This document shows positions 32,041 to 44,194 of a stretch of 64,000 nucleotides of DNA, piece after piece (position 1 is the first letter of the stretch; every line of letters starts with the position of its first letter). The notes under the pieces were generated by a model, which made no database searches, had not been told where the DNA came from, and saw nothing but the letters and a program-made list of their open reading frames with translations. Source of the stretch: Drosophila persimilis (taxonomy: Eukaryota; Arthropoda; Insecta; Diptera; Drosophilidae); NCBI RefSeq assembly GCF_003286085.1, contig NW_020825360.1, positions 186,001 through 250,000 on the forward strand, given 5' to 3'. The position numbers and the translations under genes are program-made.

Positions 32041-35000
32041 GGGTTTCACGGACTGCCTCTAAATGGGGTCACTCAGACGACTAAGACAACAACTAAGGCG
32101 CAACTTCATTTATATTTGATCCAATATACAGCCTCCTGTGTTCGAAACTTTTGGCTATCGATATTATTTCAATATATGGTAAGCACAATCTTGTTATTTT
32201 ATAGTCTTTGGTCATTGACTGCGTACAAAGTCGTCGCAGAGAACCCACGGAAATTCAACTTAGATATTACATTTTTATATCAATATACCATATAGTCTGC
32301 AATTATTATTCCGTGTATTCGGTTTCTTTTATATTCATAAATTGTGGGGGCCATAGATTTTTTCCCTTTGTTAGGCGCCCTTTAGGGCAGGACGAAGTTT
32401 TGAAATTGAAAACACTCGTGACAGTGTGATTTGTGGATTTGTTAGTCGAGTCGTTATGGCCATGTCTGTCTTTTCGTCCGTCTTGTTTGACGCCTTGTTC
32501 CCGCTCTTGGGTCGCTTTTGGAAAAGTCTACTGATCGTCCAAAAATACCTGTCCGGCGACAGGGTATTGGCATCCACGACAGACAGACCACCTGTTCCTT
32601 GCGCCCATGCAAGAGGAGCTGAAAATGGAGACGAAAATGTTCCAGTATTTATGCTCAGGATTATTCCAACATTTTTAGTTTATAAATGTAAATTTTCTAG
32701 CAAATAAGAAGCATATCCATTCAGTTTGGCCTGCATGATGTATTTATTGTAATTCGTATTCTTTTTAAATATTATAAAGTGTTTGGGAGTACAGGACGCC
32801 ATTCCAAGCTTTGATTTCACTTCGTCAGATTTACTAGATAGTTTGAGAGATTTTAAGATCATAAAGAATAGAAATCGAATGAAATTATTCTCTACAAAAG
32901 TGTCCATCTTAAGGTAAACTTATGTCTAGTACTCGGAATCGGATTCGGATTCGGATTGGCGATTTCAAAGTGAAATCGAAAACCAGAATAGCCCTGAACA
33001 TTATGGAGTGCTCGATGGCCCTTTGCATTAGCCTCCGAATTATTATTGTGTGTGTTTCTTAGCGTATAAATACAATATATTCAATTCTTTGAAGATTTCT
33101 TTTCCACTACTTTAGTATGCAGCTGCTAGTACTCTTATACACTACATGAAAATTAATGTACGAACCCCTGTCTGACAAGAGTTCTCTTAAATGCTGAGCC
33201 ACAAAAGCGACTTCTGTGTGTTCAATACCCCAGTGTATCCGCCAGTATCATCCGATCGATCAGACAGTGCTGTTGCTGTTTTTGTTGCTGTTAAACATTA
33301 AAATCAGGAGACCTCTGAAATGTAATAGTAACGTAGGAGCCGGGAACAATGCTGGATGATTAAAGTCCTAGGTACAATATCAAGGAGTTAGTTGTAACAA
33401 ATCAACAAATTGCGGACGGCAGCAATTCCTAGAAACTAAAATCTGATCAACACAACGGGAAACAAATGATTGGCGTTCTTTGAGCCGACTCGATATAGAA
33501 GTACATATCTGCCTGGCAATGTCTGATGTCTTCGAAGGCTTTCTGTGTTGTATTTTCATTATATATCACTAAATTTCATATACTTCAACTTGCGCTGATT
33601 GCCTGAATCTATTGGAATTGTTTTTAATTTGTACCGCAGTTTGAAAGGATCTTAGATCATAATAATATATTATTCATCTTATGGCTAGTGCTAAGACGGC
33701 TGAACGAGCGGTTCGTTACTGGGTTCAGTAGCTGGGTTCTCAACGGGGAAGCAACGGTTCGACGGTTTCCTTGCCCTGATTAAACCTCGTTTTCCCCCTT
33801 CATACAATGTACGATAATATCTGTACGAGTACTCGTATATCGACACATCGAGTGTAATCAGTTAAATGTCTTAACCTTGGCTTATTCAATTGCTAAAGCT
33901 ACATGCATATACATATATACGTATCTAACTCTATGTGGATATATGTTCAGCTGTACTGGTTTAAAATCCAAATTCAGCTGCCTAGACAGGTCAGTGTACT
34001 CGTATATAGTGTATTGGTAGTACAAGGACATGTGCTTAAGCCTAGTACATCTTTCCCTTCACTTCACTGTTTGTTTTTATTGTACTTAATAGGTATTTTA
34101 TTATATTTATAAATTGTATTTTGTTTGGTTTTTGGTTGTGCCTGGCTTCACTTGTTTTAAGGATACTTCAGTTGGGGATATACCATATATTCCTGTTATC
34201 TATATAAGGAGTTTTAAACGTGTTCTTAGGACTATTTGATAGTTAAAATGGAACGAAATGCCACTGAAACGATTCACGAAATCGCCTCAATCTTGATATA
34301 AATATTTCCAACTGTCCAACTCGTAACTTGGTTTATCGTATCGTATAAATATAACACAGATATTAACTGATTAGTAAATTGCGATATTTGAAGAAGGAGA
34401 AGCGTAACTAGTATTTTTAGTTAAGTTAGTTTTAGTTCCAGGAATACGATATACCTATGACTCATCGAGAATCACTCATCACTCGCGGAAGTCAACTTAT
34501 TGTAGTCATTAAACTTTACCGAATTACATGCCATTTATACTCGGATGTTCTGTTGTAACATTTGATTAAGTGGGGAGAACAAATGCCTTTTTTTGCTCAT
34601 CACCATCACTACGCACCATCTGGATGCGTATGGATTTTGGTGATCAGATGTCTTAAATGCTAGCTGTGCACGAATAAGTAGAGTAAGTTTAGGTTATGGG
34701 TTCTCCCTTTGAATGCAATGCAATCCAAACTCTGTTCTGATCTGTGTATGTCAGTGTTTTCCACTCAAAAATCCTTAATATCCAAACACTAGATCCATGA
34801 ATATTCCACGTGCATTCATGGATACTCGTATTTAGTGCTACAACATAAGCCTCTCTCACAACTCCATCTCGGCTTGTGCTCTGCTTCCATTGTGCCTCCG
34901 TTCTTGTCCGTTCCGTGTAAGGCATTTTGTGCCCAATTTATAGCTTCAACATGTAACCGTACTTCTGTGTCCTACTCTCCAACTCCTCCAGCTGCTCAGC

Positions 35001-35133
35001 TAGAGCAAATTCCTTCCTCACTCGCTCGATTCGATCTGTCCCCCGACCCGTGTCCGTGTCCAAGCCTTTCCAGAGTACCACAGCCCGTAGTCCCCCCCTA
35101 CGGGTATAGTTACATGTAGCTATTGCTTGTTTG
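32041..35133. other. Gene-poor spacer
   Basis: AT-rich sequence with no gene I can support. A stretch near 32390-32620, beginning CACTCGTGACAGTGTGATTT and containing GTTATGGCCATGTCTGTC, is GC-richer and has the look of a degenerate dispersed repeat. GATTCGGATTCGGATTCGG lies near 32939. The right end, from about 34700, is likely TMEM198 3' UTR. Confidence 0.35.
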
Positions 35134-37039
35134 TTATCCAATGTCACGGACAATTTCGATCTTGTCGCACAGCTCCGAGTCCGGATCGTGGATGGTGGTA
35201 AAGTGGGTGCGGTCACTCCTGAATGTGTTCCGCTCGTTCGAGCTGGTCTTGATTGACCTCTCCGAGGGCGTCTCTGTGCCACTTAGTTGGATACGCTTCT
35301 GCAGGGCCGACACAAAGTTCTGCCAATTAGAGCCATGAACCAATTAGATATTCTTTTAAGCTGTGCTAGTGGTGCTATCACCCTCACCTGTGATATGATG
35401 TCGCCACGTGCCGTTCGCACCTGGTACAGGTAGCGGAACTTGCGCTGTCTGGCCTCCTCGCGGGTCTCGCGAGTGCGCGACTGTGATCGTCTTACGGGTG
35501 CATGGGCGTGGCCAGGTCCGGCTTGCTGCTGGCTGTGCGGCAAGTGCGTAGCATGGGGATGGTTGGGATGGTTATGGTGCCGCATGTAGACACGCTTGCG
35601 ATGGTCCACCCGCCAGGCGGTTATGAAGCACTGCACCATGATGCTGAGCACAATGGTCACGGGCCAGGCGGCTATCAGGAGGCCCCCATAGCACGGAGGC
35701 GGTAATGGATGCGGCCTCATGTTGAGTATCTGCAACGCCGGGCACGATTTAGTTGGAGCTGTGCAGACAGGGGAAAGCTTACATACCCAATTGAACGTCT
35801 CCAGGCCGTGCATGAAGAAGTCGATGGCTCCGATGATCATGGCCGTGCCCACAATGCTGGAGGTGAGTATGGTCACGTATTTGACACAGCACAGGGTGAG
35901 AACCGAGCAGATTACGGCGCCACCCACCACAGCCACGTATATTTCACGGTACTAAACGGAACCGGAGTAAGGAAAATGAGAAGGATGAGCGATGGTGGAT
36001 AATTACGCGCTCCACTTACCCCAAATTCGTTGTCCGGCATTGTGGCCACACAAACGGCCATCGCGGCACCGGAGAGCAGGGCTCCGGCGAAAGCACTGAT
36101 CAGCACCGAAGCGACCGGATATGTGGAACCGAGTACGGCGCCCAGCAGTCCGGCCACAATGGCCAAAGCCGAGTCCGCCGGCTTGCCCAGGAATGTGATC
36201 TGAAAGTCCTGCAGTATGAATATGCCATTGGCGCCCACCATTAGTCCGCTGAGGAAGCCCACGGCCCGAAGGCAGCGGTAGCCGAGCAGGGCGTACACGA
36301 TGCCGAATACGGCGAAAATGGCCCATAGTATGGCGGCCAGGGTATCCGGTGCGGTTGGGGTGCATGTCTGGTTCTCCAAGATGCCCTAATTACAATGCAA
36401 AAGGCAGAGAGAAATAGAGAGAGGGAGAGCGGTGAAAAGAACTGGCCAGTTCTGTACGTTGCTGTAATTCGATCAAGGACACGTGACACACATCGCCAGT
36501 GTCGGCACCACTTACATATGTATGTATGTACGCGTCTGACTCATGCATGCAAAAGGTATGATAATATTAAGGTAATGCATTCAAAAAAAGTGCACTCTTT
36601 TTTTTCACGTATGTATTGCCGGTTTAAGCTGTGTGCGTGTGTGTGAAATTAAGCCAGCGGATCCGAGTTGTCTTACTTTATTATGACTGTTATACCCTGT
36701 GCATGAATGTATGTATTTATGTATTTATGTTTATGCGGACCACATTACCGCTTATGCAAAATGACTGTCAACACTGGAATACCATCAAAGCATAACGGTA
36801 ACGCTCTCGTTACTCATCGCGATATCTCGTGAGGCATAAACGCAGCCTCTCGTTTTGCATAGCTAACACTTGTACTCTTTACAGTTAACACTTTGCATAT
36901 TGCGCGACTTAACCTATAAAAAAATACACAACGCATGCTTACGTACCTTTATCAGAAATGGCCAGTCCAGGGGACTGCCCATGGCATCATCATTGCCATA
37001 GTCGTGGCCATCGTAGACCACATCCGCCCCCACCCTCAT
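35134..37039 (-). CDS. TMEM198-family multi-pass membrane protein
   Basis: Five exons, all phase 0: 37039-36947, 36385-36020, 35951-35787, 35729-35388, 35319-35134, about 383 residues. The architecture follows human TMEM198: a short hydrophilic N-terminus, then seven hydrophobic segments (WAIFAVFGIVYALLGYRCLR with the conserved G-Y-R-C, through ICSVLTLCCVKYVTILTSSI and IAAWPVTIVLSIMVQCFI), then a basic His/Arg-rich cytoplasmic tail. Vertebrate TMEM198 promotes LRP6 phosphorylation in Wnt signalling; whether the fly protein does so is unknown. The start at 37039 (MRVGADVVYDG) is the first ATG in the exon. The tail contains YLYQVRTARGDIISQ, whose role I cannot name. Confidence 0.8.
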
Positions 37040-38268
37040 TCCGGCGGCAAATGCGTTTTGGTTGGTTTGTTTTTTTTTTAAGAAATGCAAAACTGCTTGG
37101 ACGCTGGACGTCGAGTACGGTAGCTGTGTAGAGTCCAGGCCAGCTATTTGTTGTTCACTCGGCCACGCATTCCAGCACTGAACCGTACATTGTACCACCA
37201 CGCATCAGCCTCGCATCCCTCTCTCCTGCCACAACACTCCGCTTTGTGTGTCAAGCCTCTGCAACAAGCCTCAAAATAGGGCGGAGCACTCTCTTACCGT
37301 CCTCGCATCTCGAATCTCAATCGAATGACGACATCTTTGTTGCTCTCAACTTGTAACTGTTTGTCCGTGGCGACAGATCAACGTTTGTTTTACCATTAAA
37401 TTTTATAATAGAAATGTTGCAATTTCATTATTTTGTGTACACATATTTGGAGCGGAGACGACGGCTGGTGGCTGGTGGTGCTGCGGTGTGGACTTGTGCT
37501 GCTACAATCGGGGCCAAGACGAACTCGCTTGTGGTACAACAAAACACACTCCTGCGGCAACGGGGCGCATCAACAGAACAGCGACGCGAAACAGGGACGG
37601 ATAGAGCGCGGCTAAGGCGGGAGCACAGTCGGTTAGAGCAGGAACGATAGACGACGATTTGCGTAAACAAAACAACCCTTAAACAGCTGAAAGCCACTCG
37701 AAAAGCTTTAAGCTGAGGACGACCGACCCAAAGCTCCGTGCAGCAAGCAGCTTATATCAATATCGTAGGACGGACTCCGATTGGCATCCGCTTCAGACTT
37801 ATCAATCAATTACCATTCATCTCCCCTGCCTCGACATGAAACAAAACAGGGTATTAAAGTTTCGATTATTTAGTGTTATACATATGTCATACATTTTTAC
37901 TAGGACACATACATATACTTAGATGCATGCATTGGGTTTGTTGTGGGGGTTATTGTAGATTTTGGAATGCGGCTAAATGACGCTCCGGCATCGATTGGAT
38001 TGGGTTTCTACGGAGCATGCAACGTTTCATAACAATTAACATTTCTTCTTCTCGCGTCTTTCATTAGGATTAGTATTACATATATCAATTTGTTATATAT
38101 AGGTGCGTGAACAATTCGGAACTCCCAATACACACAATGCAATAATAGTAGTAGCTATAATATAATACGTAGACTACAATTTGCTTGTGTTATCTAGTGT
38201 AACACCTCCAGAAAACATTAAGAAACGGTTCTGTGGCTCATGGATATCTTGTTTCGATTGCTTTGAGT
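37040..38268. other. TMEM198 upstream region and Bap 3' flank
   Basis: The left half is GC-richer and should hold the TMEM198 5' UTR and promoter. The right half is AT-rich with ATACATATG-type repeats and is likely Bap 3' UTR. I see no coding frame. Confidence 0.4.
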
Positions 38269-41117
38269 TTAAGGCGAGCGGATGATGGCCTCGTAGGCGG
38301 CGAAAATGATGTTAGCCACCTCCACAGAGCGCGACTTGAGGCTGAGCGTGGCATCGGGATTGCCCGGCTGCAGCTTCAGCTCCAGCAGCACCCAGATATT
38401 GTTCGTCAGCCTCAGCGACTGGTAGAGCATGTCTTGGCCCTCGACATTGCGTTTGGCAATGGTGAAGATGTTGTTGGTGGTCATCTTGGAGGCGATGCCG
38501 TCGGTGGTGCCGATGACGCCGCTCAGGCTGTACTGCAGCTCGTTGGCGGCCGGTATCTCCTTCCAGGTGTTGAGGAAGACCCGCTTGTCCAGCTGCCCGT
38601 CCTCAGCGAACAGCACATTGCCGTGCACCAGGCAGGCAAAGTAGAAGATGTCAATGTTGTTCTTCACCGCCACCTGAAGGTTGTTCAGCGGCTCCATGCG
38701 CTGGATGGGTCCGTTGGTGCCCAGGGCGAGGCTCACCTCGGCGCTCTGGTTGGGTGGCAAGGGTACCGCTTGCAGAGGGGAGGCTGGCGACAGGCCAAAG
38801 CTGTTCTTGTTCAGCTGGATGGCAAAGTTCGTCATCGGCTGCATGGCTTTGTTGGTGAGCGTCATGTCCATGAAGACTTCACCGTTGCGGCGGGAGAAAG
38901 TGCCCTGGATCTCCAGGCCCTTGCCCTTCTCAGCTGGCAGCCACGTGACTTTCGGGATTTGAACGCCCACAGAAAGGGAGGTGCCAGCCAGGCCAAAGAT
39001 GTCGCCAAGCAGGCTGGAGGCGCCGCCCGGGGCTGGTTCAGCTGGTGGGCCACCCAGCAGTATGTCCAAGCCACCGCCTAGTAGATCCACATTGCTTGTA
39101 GCGGTTGGCGCGGCGGGCATGGCGGGGGCATTGATGTCCATAGACAGCAGATCCCCAATCAGCGATTCCTGGTTGGGTATGACCATGGCCTCCGATCCGG
39201 CTCCCGGCTCTTGCTGATCTCCTGCCCCGCTGCTTACGCCGGCTCCAGCCGTGCGGTTTGGCAGAGATTTACGTACGCCAGCTCCTCGTCCCTCCACAAA
39301 GGCCGTTGGTGGCTTGTGGTACACGCTGGCCAGCGAGCTGATATGACAGATGAGCTCGTCTAGCAGCGTCGGCTCCAGCAGATCCGTTTCCTCCGAGATG
39401 AGAGGCTTGTCCGCCAGCACAACTTCCTTGGCGGCGGCCGGGTCTGTGGAGAGCAGACGCCAGTAGATGAATCCACGGTCGCGCAAATCGGGATTGTCCG
39501 AATCCTGGGTGGCCAGCGAGAGGACGTGCTGCACCAGCTCTTGGGTATCCGATGGACGCTTAAGGAAGAGCTTCACCACAGCCGTGAGCAACTGCAACTG
39601 CACTTGGGCATTCTCATCCTGAAAACAACCAAAACAAAGATTCAATTTAGGCATAGTTTTGCAAAGGGGAATAGGCTGTGCGTGAGTTTTACCTGGAAGC
39701 CCTCGAGGAAGCTGTCGAGCAGCTCGTCTGCGTTATCAATGCGCTCGGCATACTCGCCGATGATCCAAACCATCGAGGCACGTGCCTCCGGCTCATCCAG
39801 GGTGTCCAGATTCTCGCACAAGGTGCTGATAATGCTCTCGTACTTATTGGGATACTTGCGGAAGATGTCTTTGATGACGACAATTGCCTCCTGCACCACA
39901 TAGTTGACCTTCGTTTGGATGAGATCGAGCAGGGTAGAGACACAGCGCTCTGCCGATGGCTCCACCTTGATGGCACAACGACCGATGGCGCGCACCGCCT
40001 TGCGCACAAAATCGACATCCACCTCGGTGGCGTACTCCTTCAGTTCGCTGAGCACCTGGGCAATGTTGCTCTGGTTGGCCAGACGAATCATAATGTCCAA
40101 TTTCTCCAGCTTCACGTAGATGGGATCGTTGTACTTCACAAAGAACACCTTCATTTCGTGCTTGAGGATGTCGGGACGCTTCTGGACAATAAGGTTGATG
40201 TTGCGCAGGGCCACGTATTGGACCTCTGGCTCCGAGGAAAGCAGCGTCACCAGGGGCGGGGCCAGCTTCTTGGTGAGCGTGGCACAGAAGTCACTGTCGC
40301 TGGACAGCATCTCGAGAAGCTTCATCAGAACCTTGACGGCACTGAGAACCACGGCAGCGTTGGCATGGGCCAAACGAGGCGTGATTCGCTCACAGATCGA
40401 CTGCGCCTCGCGCTCGTCTTTGGGGCTGTAATTGGCCAGGGAGTCCAGGATGAACACCTGACCCCACTCTGTGCACTCATTGAGGGCCGTCAGCAGCTTG
40501 TTGATGGTCACTGAGTTCATCTCTACCAGCGGCTGTCCCGACTGGCTGGCCTCGTTGATTTCGCTGAGGGCAGCCACCGCATTGGCCACGACCATCGGAT
40601 TGGAGTCGGACAGCAGGTCCTTTAGCTGGTCGAGGAAGCCCTGGTCCTCTACCATGGTGGCCGATATGTCGTACAGCTTAGCCACGCACACTGCCGCCGT
40701 TTTGCGCACATAGGGATCCTCATCCTTCAGACACTTACGCAGCGGCTCGCACAGATACTCGGTTATCTTGTCCACCCGTATGCAGCCCATCGTGCGCACG
40801 GCCAGGGCACGGATCAGCGGATTGGAGTCCTCGCAGTCCTTCACAAACGTATTCACTGCCATGATGGCCATGTCTGGCTGCGACTTGGCGTAGTTCATCA
40901 GATACAAGTAGACCAGCTTCTTAAGCTCCAGATTATCGGTTTGCATGCAGTTAACGACATCGGGAAAGAGGGCGGACACATCCTTGCCGACGGTCATGCT
41001 GGCAATCACCTTCTTCACTGCCTCCTTCTTCTTCTCCTTCTTGTCATTGTTCAGCTCGGACTTGAGCTCGAAGATTTCGCCCTTTTTGGTAGTTGTGAAA
41101 TACTTGGAATCGGTCAT
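38269..41117 (-). CDS. Bap: Bap, beta-adaptin shared by AP-1 and AP-2
   Basis: Large beta subunit of the clathrin adaptors for trans-Golgi (AP-1) and endocytic (AP-2) traffic; flies use one protein for both. Two coding exons, 41117-39693 and 39618-38269, give 924 residues, close to the known fly length. The trunk opens [19 protein letters not shown] and is a long HEAT-like solenoid ([33 protein letters not shown]). The hinge is Ala/Gly/Pro-rich with a clathrin-box-like LLSMD and Leu-Leu-Gly repeats. The C-terminal appendage ([40 protein letters not shown]) is complete, ending [10 protein letters not shown]. The gene is divergent from the NUDT8-like gene, with a Motif 1 element between them. 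Confidence 0.96.
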
Positions 41118-41485
41118 CTTGTCAGCTCTGCTCTACGAACTAGGTAGATCTTTCTGCGGGATATAAAGAGGAAATCGTGCGTTAAACTAAATAAGAGAGC
41201 TACTAACAAAATAGGGTATTATTGATTGCGGCGGCATTTCTAGGGGCGTAGCAGGCGCACATACACATACCAGCACACCCACAGACAGATACAGAGCTTG
41301 AACACGTCTCAAATCAAAGCTGATTTTCAAATTCAACATAAACCCTATTTAACACGTCACGTCCACATAGACCTGTATATTCCTCTATCTACTACAATAT
41401 TTTCTGAGTTAACACCGTACATTACCTGTAAAACTAGCTTTTTTCGGGCTAAAAAATGTATTGTTTGCTTTTTTTCTTTGCTCGG

Positions 41486-41540
41486 CAGTGTGACCGCGGA
41501 TTGGTCGAAAAAATGTACGGTCTGACTCTCAGATATATAT
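41486..41540 (-). promoter_or_regulatory. Motif 1 / DRE-like promoter signature between Bap and the NUDT8-like gene
   Basis: CAGTGTGACCG at 41486-41496 (Motif 1 on the minus strand) is followed by CGGATTGGTCGAAAAAATG and TACGGTCTGACTCTCAG, the same order as at the other four promoters. Orientation points to Bap, whose ATG is about 370 bp away with room for a 5' UTR intron. Confidence 0.65.
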
Positions 41541-41850
41541 CGTATGTGCTGCAAGGAATGATGAGACTCATCGCTGCGAAGGCGCCTCACCAAAGCAAAA
41601 AAACTGTACAACCTTCTGGAGATTGATCGGGAAATGCTTGAAGTCCAGAAATTACTGGATGGTCACCAGGAAACAAAATTAATATTACAAATTCAAATTC
41701 GGAAATATTGAGCAGTCTATCGATAGTGAGCCACAAATAAATAGTCGTCTATCGATGGTTTTTCAGCTATATTGTTTACATCATTTTTGGTTTCGCGATT
41801 TGAATATTATTGGGTTTCCATTCCATCGTAATTTGAAAGACAAAAACAGC

Positions 41851-42773
41851 ATGTCGTTGGCCACTGTACACTCGGCGTGCCAGCGGATGCCACTTCTGCT
41901 GAGGACACCAATGTGCCACCTTAGCTCCTCCGCGACTGTTGCCTCCCAACGAACAGATCCCCAGCTGTTGAGCCCCGACGACTATGCGGCCCTTCTGTCG
42001 ACAGAGCAGCAAGAGCGATGCATGAAGAAGATGCGCAATCTGCCGGCCTTTCCCCGACCAAAATCCTTGACACCCAATATGCGCGAAAAGCTGTCGGCCT
42101 CCGTGCTCATAGCTCTTTGCCAGGAACGGGGCACGTAAGTGGCGGCACAGACGTGTGTATGTACTCGGCCGGAAGAGGTGGCTCCAACTACGTTTGCCGT
42201 TCTCTTACTCCTTTCAGCGACGAGATCTCGCTGCTTTATACTCGCCGTTCCCGGCACTTGCGTAGTCACAGCTTCCAGATCTCCTTTCCGGGCGGTAAGC
42301 GGGACGAGAGCGACGCGAGCTATGTGGACTGTGCCCTGCGCGAGACTGAAGAGGAAATTGGGCTCTCTCGCGATCGCATTCAGGTGTGGGGGGAGGCAAA
42401 GCCCCTATATTTGCCCCGAACCTCTGCCATTGTGCCTGTGGTCGGCGTTGTGCCCGACTTTCACATGTCGGAGCTGCGTCTGAACTGGGAAGAGGTGGAG
42501 GAAGTATTCAGCATACCGCTGAACGCATTGATGGCACCCAAGGCAGCGCGGCACACGCAATTTCGTAGCGGCTACAGTGGCCCCGTCTTCGTGGTTGATC
42601 ACTACCGCATCTGGGGCATCACTGGCTACCTGACCCACGTCTTCCTGCACTGTCTGCTGCCCCCGAGCCTGCTGCCCGAGTCCCTCAAGACGAATATCAA
42701 ATTTGTGCGTCCCTTCAAAATTCCACCAAAACCAGGGCATCATCATCATTCGGACCCATCAATGGCTAGCTAG
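41851..42773 (+). CDS. NUDT8-type mitochondrial coenzyme A diphosphatase (Nudix hydrolase)
   Basis: Two exons, 41851-42134 and 42218-42773, 279 residues. Members hydrolyse CoA and acyl-CoA to phosphopantetheine and adenosine-3',5'-bisphosphate. The Nudix box is intact: FPGGKRDESDASYVDCALRE followed directly by TEEEIG, matching G-x5-E-x7-R-E-x2-E-E-x-G. Just upstream lies the CoA-pyrophosphatase signature (LLYTRRSRHLRSHSFQISFP), which separates this group from other Nudix enzymes. The N-terminus (MSLATVHSACQRMPLLLRTP) is basic and lacks acids, as in a mitochondrial presequence. An upstream in-frame ATG at 41755 exists but would spoil this; I chose 41851. The C-terminus ends in a His-rich tail. 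The same module continues past the usual end by only a few residues. Confidence 0.9.
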
Positions 42774-42971
42774 TTGGGAACGGAACCCGGCCTAGGGCTT
42801 CCACTCAATTGAAATTGAGTTGGGTGAACCCCCAAATGGGTTGCACACTGGTGACTGTTTCGATTAAATCAATCATCCGCCAAAAAGCTCGTGTTCTCTT
42901 CTGTTTCTTGTTATGTACAGACTTGTTTGTAAAATTTAATAAAACTGTTGTTGACTTTTACATTATAATTG

Positions 42972-43290
42972 AAATTGCCCTGACTCTATTTCAACACTGG
43001 CTGCAATAACACTCGAACGTCCAATAACCAAGACCCTTGGCAGCTTCTCATCCACTTGGCTGAGAAATTTGTACTGGAATTCCGACCTTATTCACGTGCT
43101 GAACACTAGACAAAATCAAAACGTTAGCTCTCTGTATGCTCAATCCGTTCCTGATGCGGCTGGGACGCCGGTGGACGTGCAGGTACCGCTCAGAGGAAGG
43201 CCCTCTCCTTTGGACAGCAGCAACAGAGTATTGATGGAGCGGATCTACTTGGGGACTGCGGCTTCTGCAGTCTCCAGGGTGGATTATTGA
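42972..43290 (+). other. Unexplained open frame of about 106 codons downstream of the NUDT8-like gene
   Basis: A plus-strand frame is open from the in-frame TGA just left of 42972 to a TGA at 43288. The peptide is balanced and protein-like (ITLERPITKTLGSFSSTWLR; then DAAGTPVDVQVPLRGRPSPL; ending GTAASAVSRVDY) and the stretch is GC-richer than its surroundings. It has no ATG near its start, so it would be a 3' exon, a gene relic or chance. The opposite strand is also open for about 90 codons. I do not recognise either product. Confidence 0.3.
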
Positions 43291-44194
43291 GTAAAATTGA
43301 TTACATAAAAATAACACCATTTTGATTTTGTCTTTTTGTGTTTCGTTTTTTTTTTTTTTTATTTTTAATTTTCTCTTAAATACAAAAAATACTCTTCATT
43401 TCCTCTTTTCATTTGCCTTTTGTTTTTTTTTTATGTTATAAAATATTAAAATACAAGTTAAAAGCGAACAAAATGGCAACGGGCGCCAGGGAGCAAGAAA
43501 CAAACAAAAAAATAATAATCAAAAAATCATAATTTAGGCGGAAAAAAATGCACATTTTTTTTTCCATTACACACACAAAAAAAAATTAAAATTGAAAAGC
43601 TCCTTGCTGAATACAAAGTTTAAAGTAAAATCAAATAATAAAAAAAATATTTGTAAATATATGGGCCAAGACCGGGTGGGGGTGGTAGTGGTTGTGGCCT
43701 ATACAATGCCATTGGATAAGCCATTAATTGCGTATCGAGCTATCGTATAATATATGTATATGTATGGATATTTGCATGTCAAACACAAATATGGAGTTCA
43801 TTAATTAATTAAACAAAAATACACCGCCGCAGACGGCTGGGTGGTGTTTGAATCAAGCATAGCTGAAGAAAGGCAACGCGGCTGCTAAAGAACACTTGTT
43901 ATGCTTTTGCTATTTACTCTCTATACACGAGTATTGGTGTATAGGTGTGTTGTATATATATGTATGTATAGTATAGTATATGCGTGGATAGTATGTATAT
44001 CATGGTTGTAGTATACAATAATTTATAAGTCCTGGTTGTCGCTACATTCGGGTGCACGGTTGCACATCGGGGGTTTAGTTGTAAAGTTGTCAAAAATATG
44101 AATTATTTGTTTTGTATACATATGATGTATATTTGGGGGCTGCTACTGCTACTGCTGCTGCGCTGCGCTGCGTGTGCTGCTTTTTATAGGAAAT
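43291..44194. other. Clic 3' flank
   Basis: Very AT-rich, with homopolymer T runs near 43349-43362 and 43424-43433, A-rich runs, and TATG/ATAC repeats near 43750 and 43960. Probably the long Clic 3' UTR. No coding frame. Confidence 0.45.

Noticed and set aside
32426..32707. 93-codon frame in the gene-poor spacer
   Set aside because: Its start is in repeat-like sequence, the tail is low complexity, and nothing matches a known family.
35502..36002. Plus-strand frames opposite TMEM198
   Set aside because: Shadows of the spliced TMEM198 exons; they cross its introns.
38233..39081. 282-codon plus-strand frame opposite the Bap appendage
   Set aside because: Antisense shadow of the conserved appendage and hinge; composition is that of reversed codons.
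39678..40514. 278-codon plus-strand frame opposite Bap
   Set aside because: Shadow frame: the minus strand encodes the beta-adaptin trunk without interruption.
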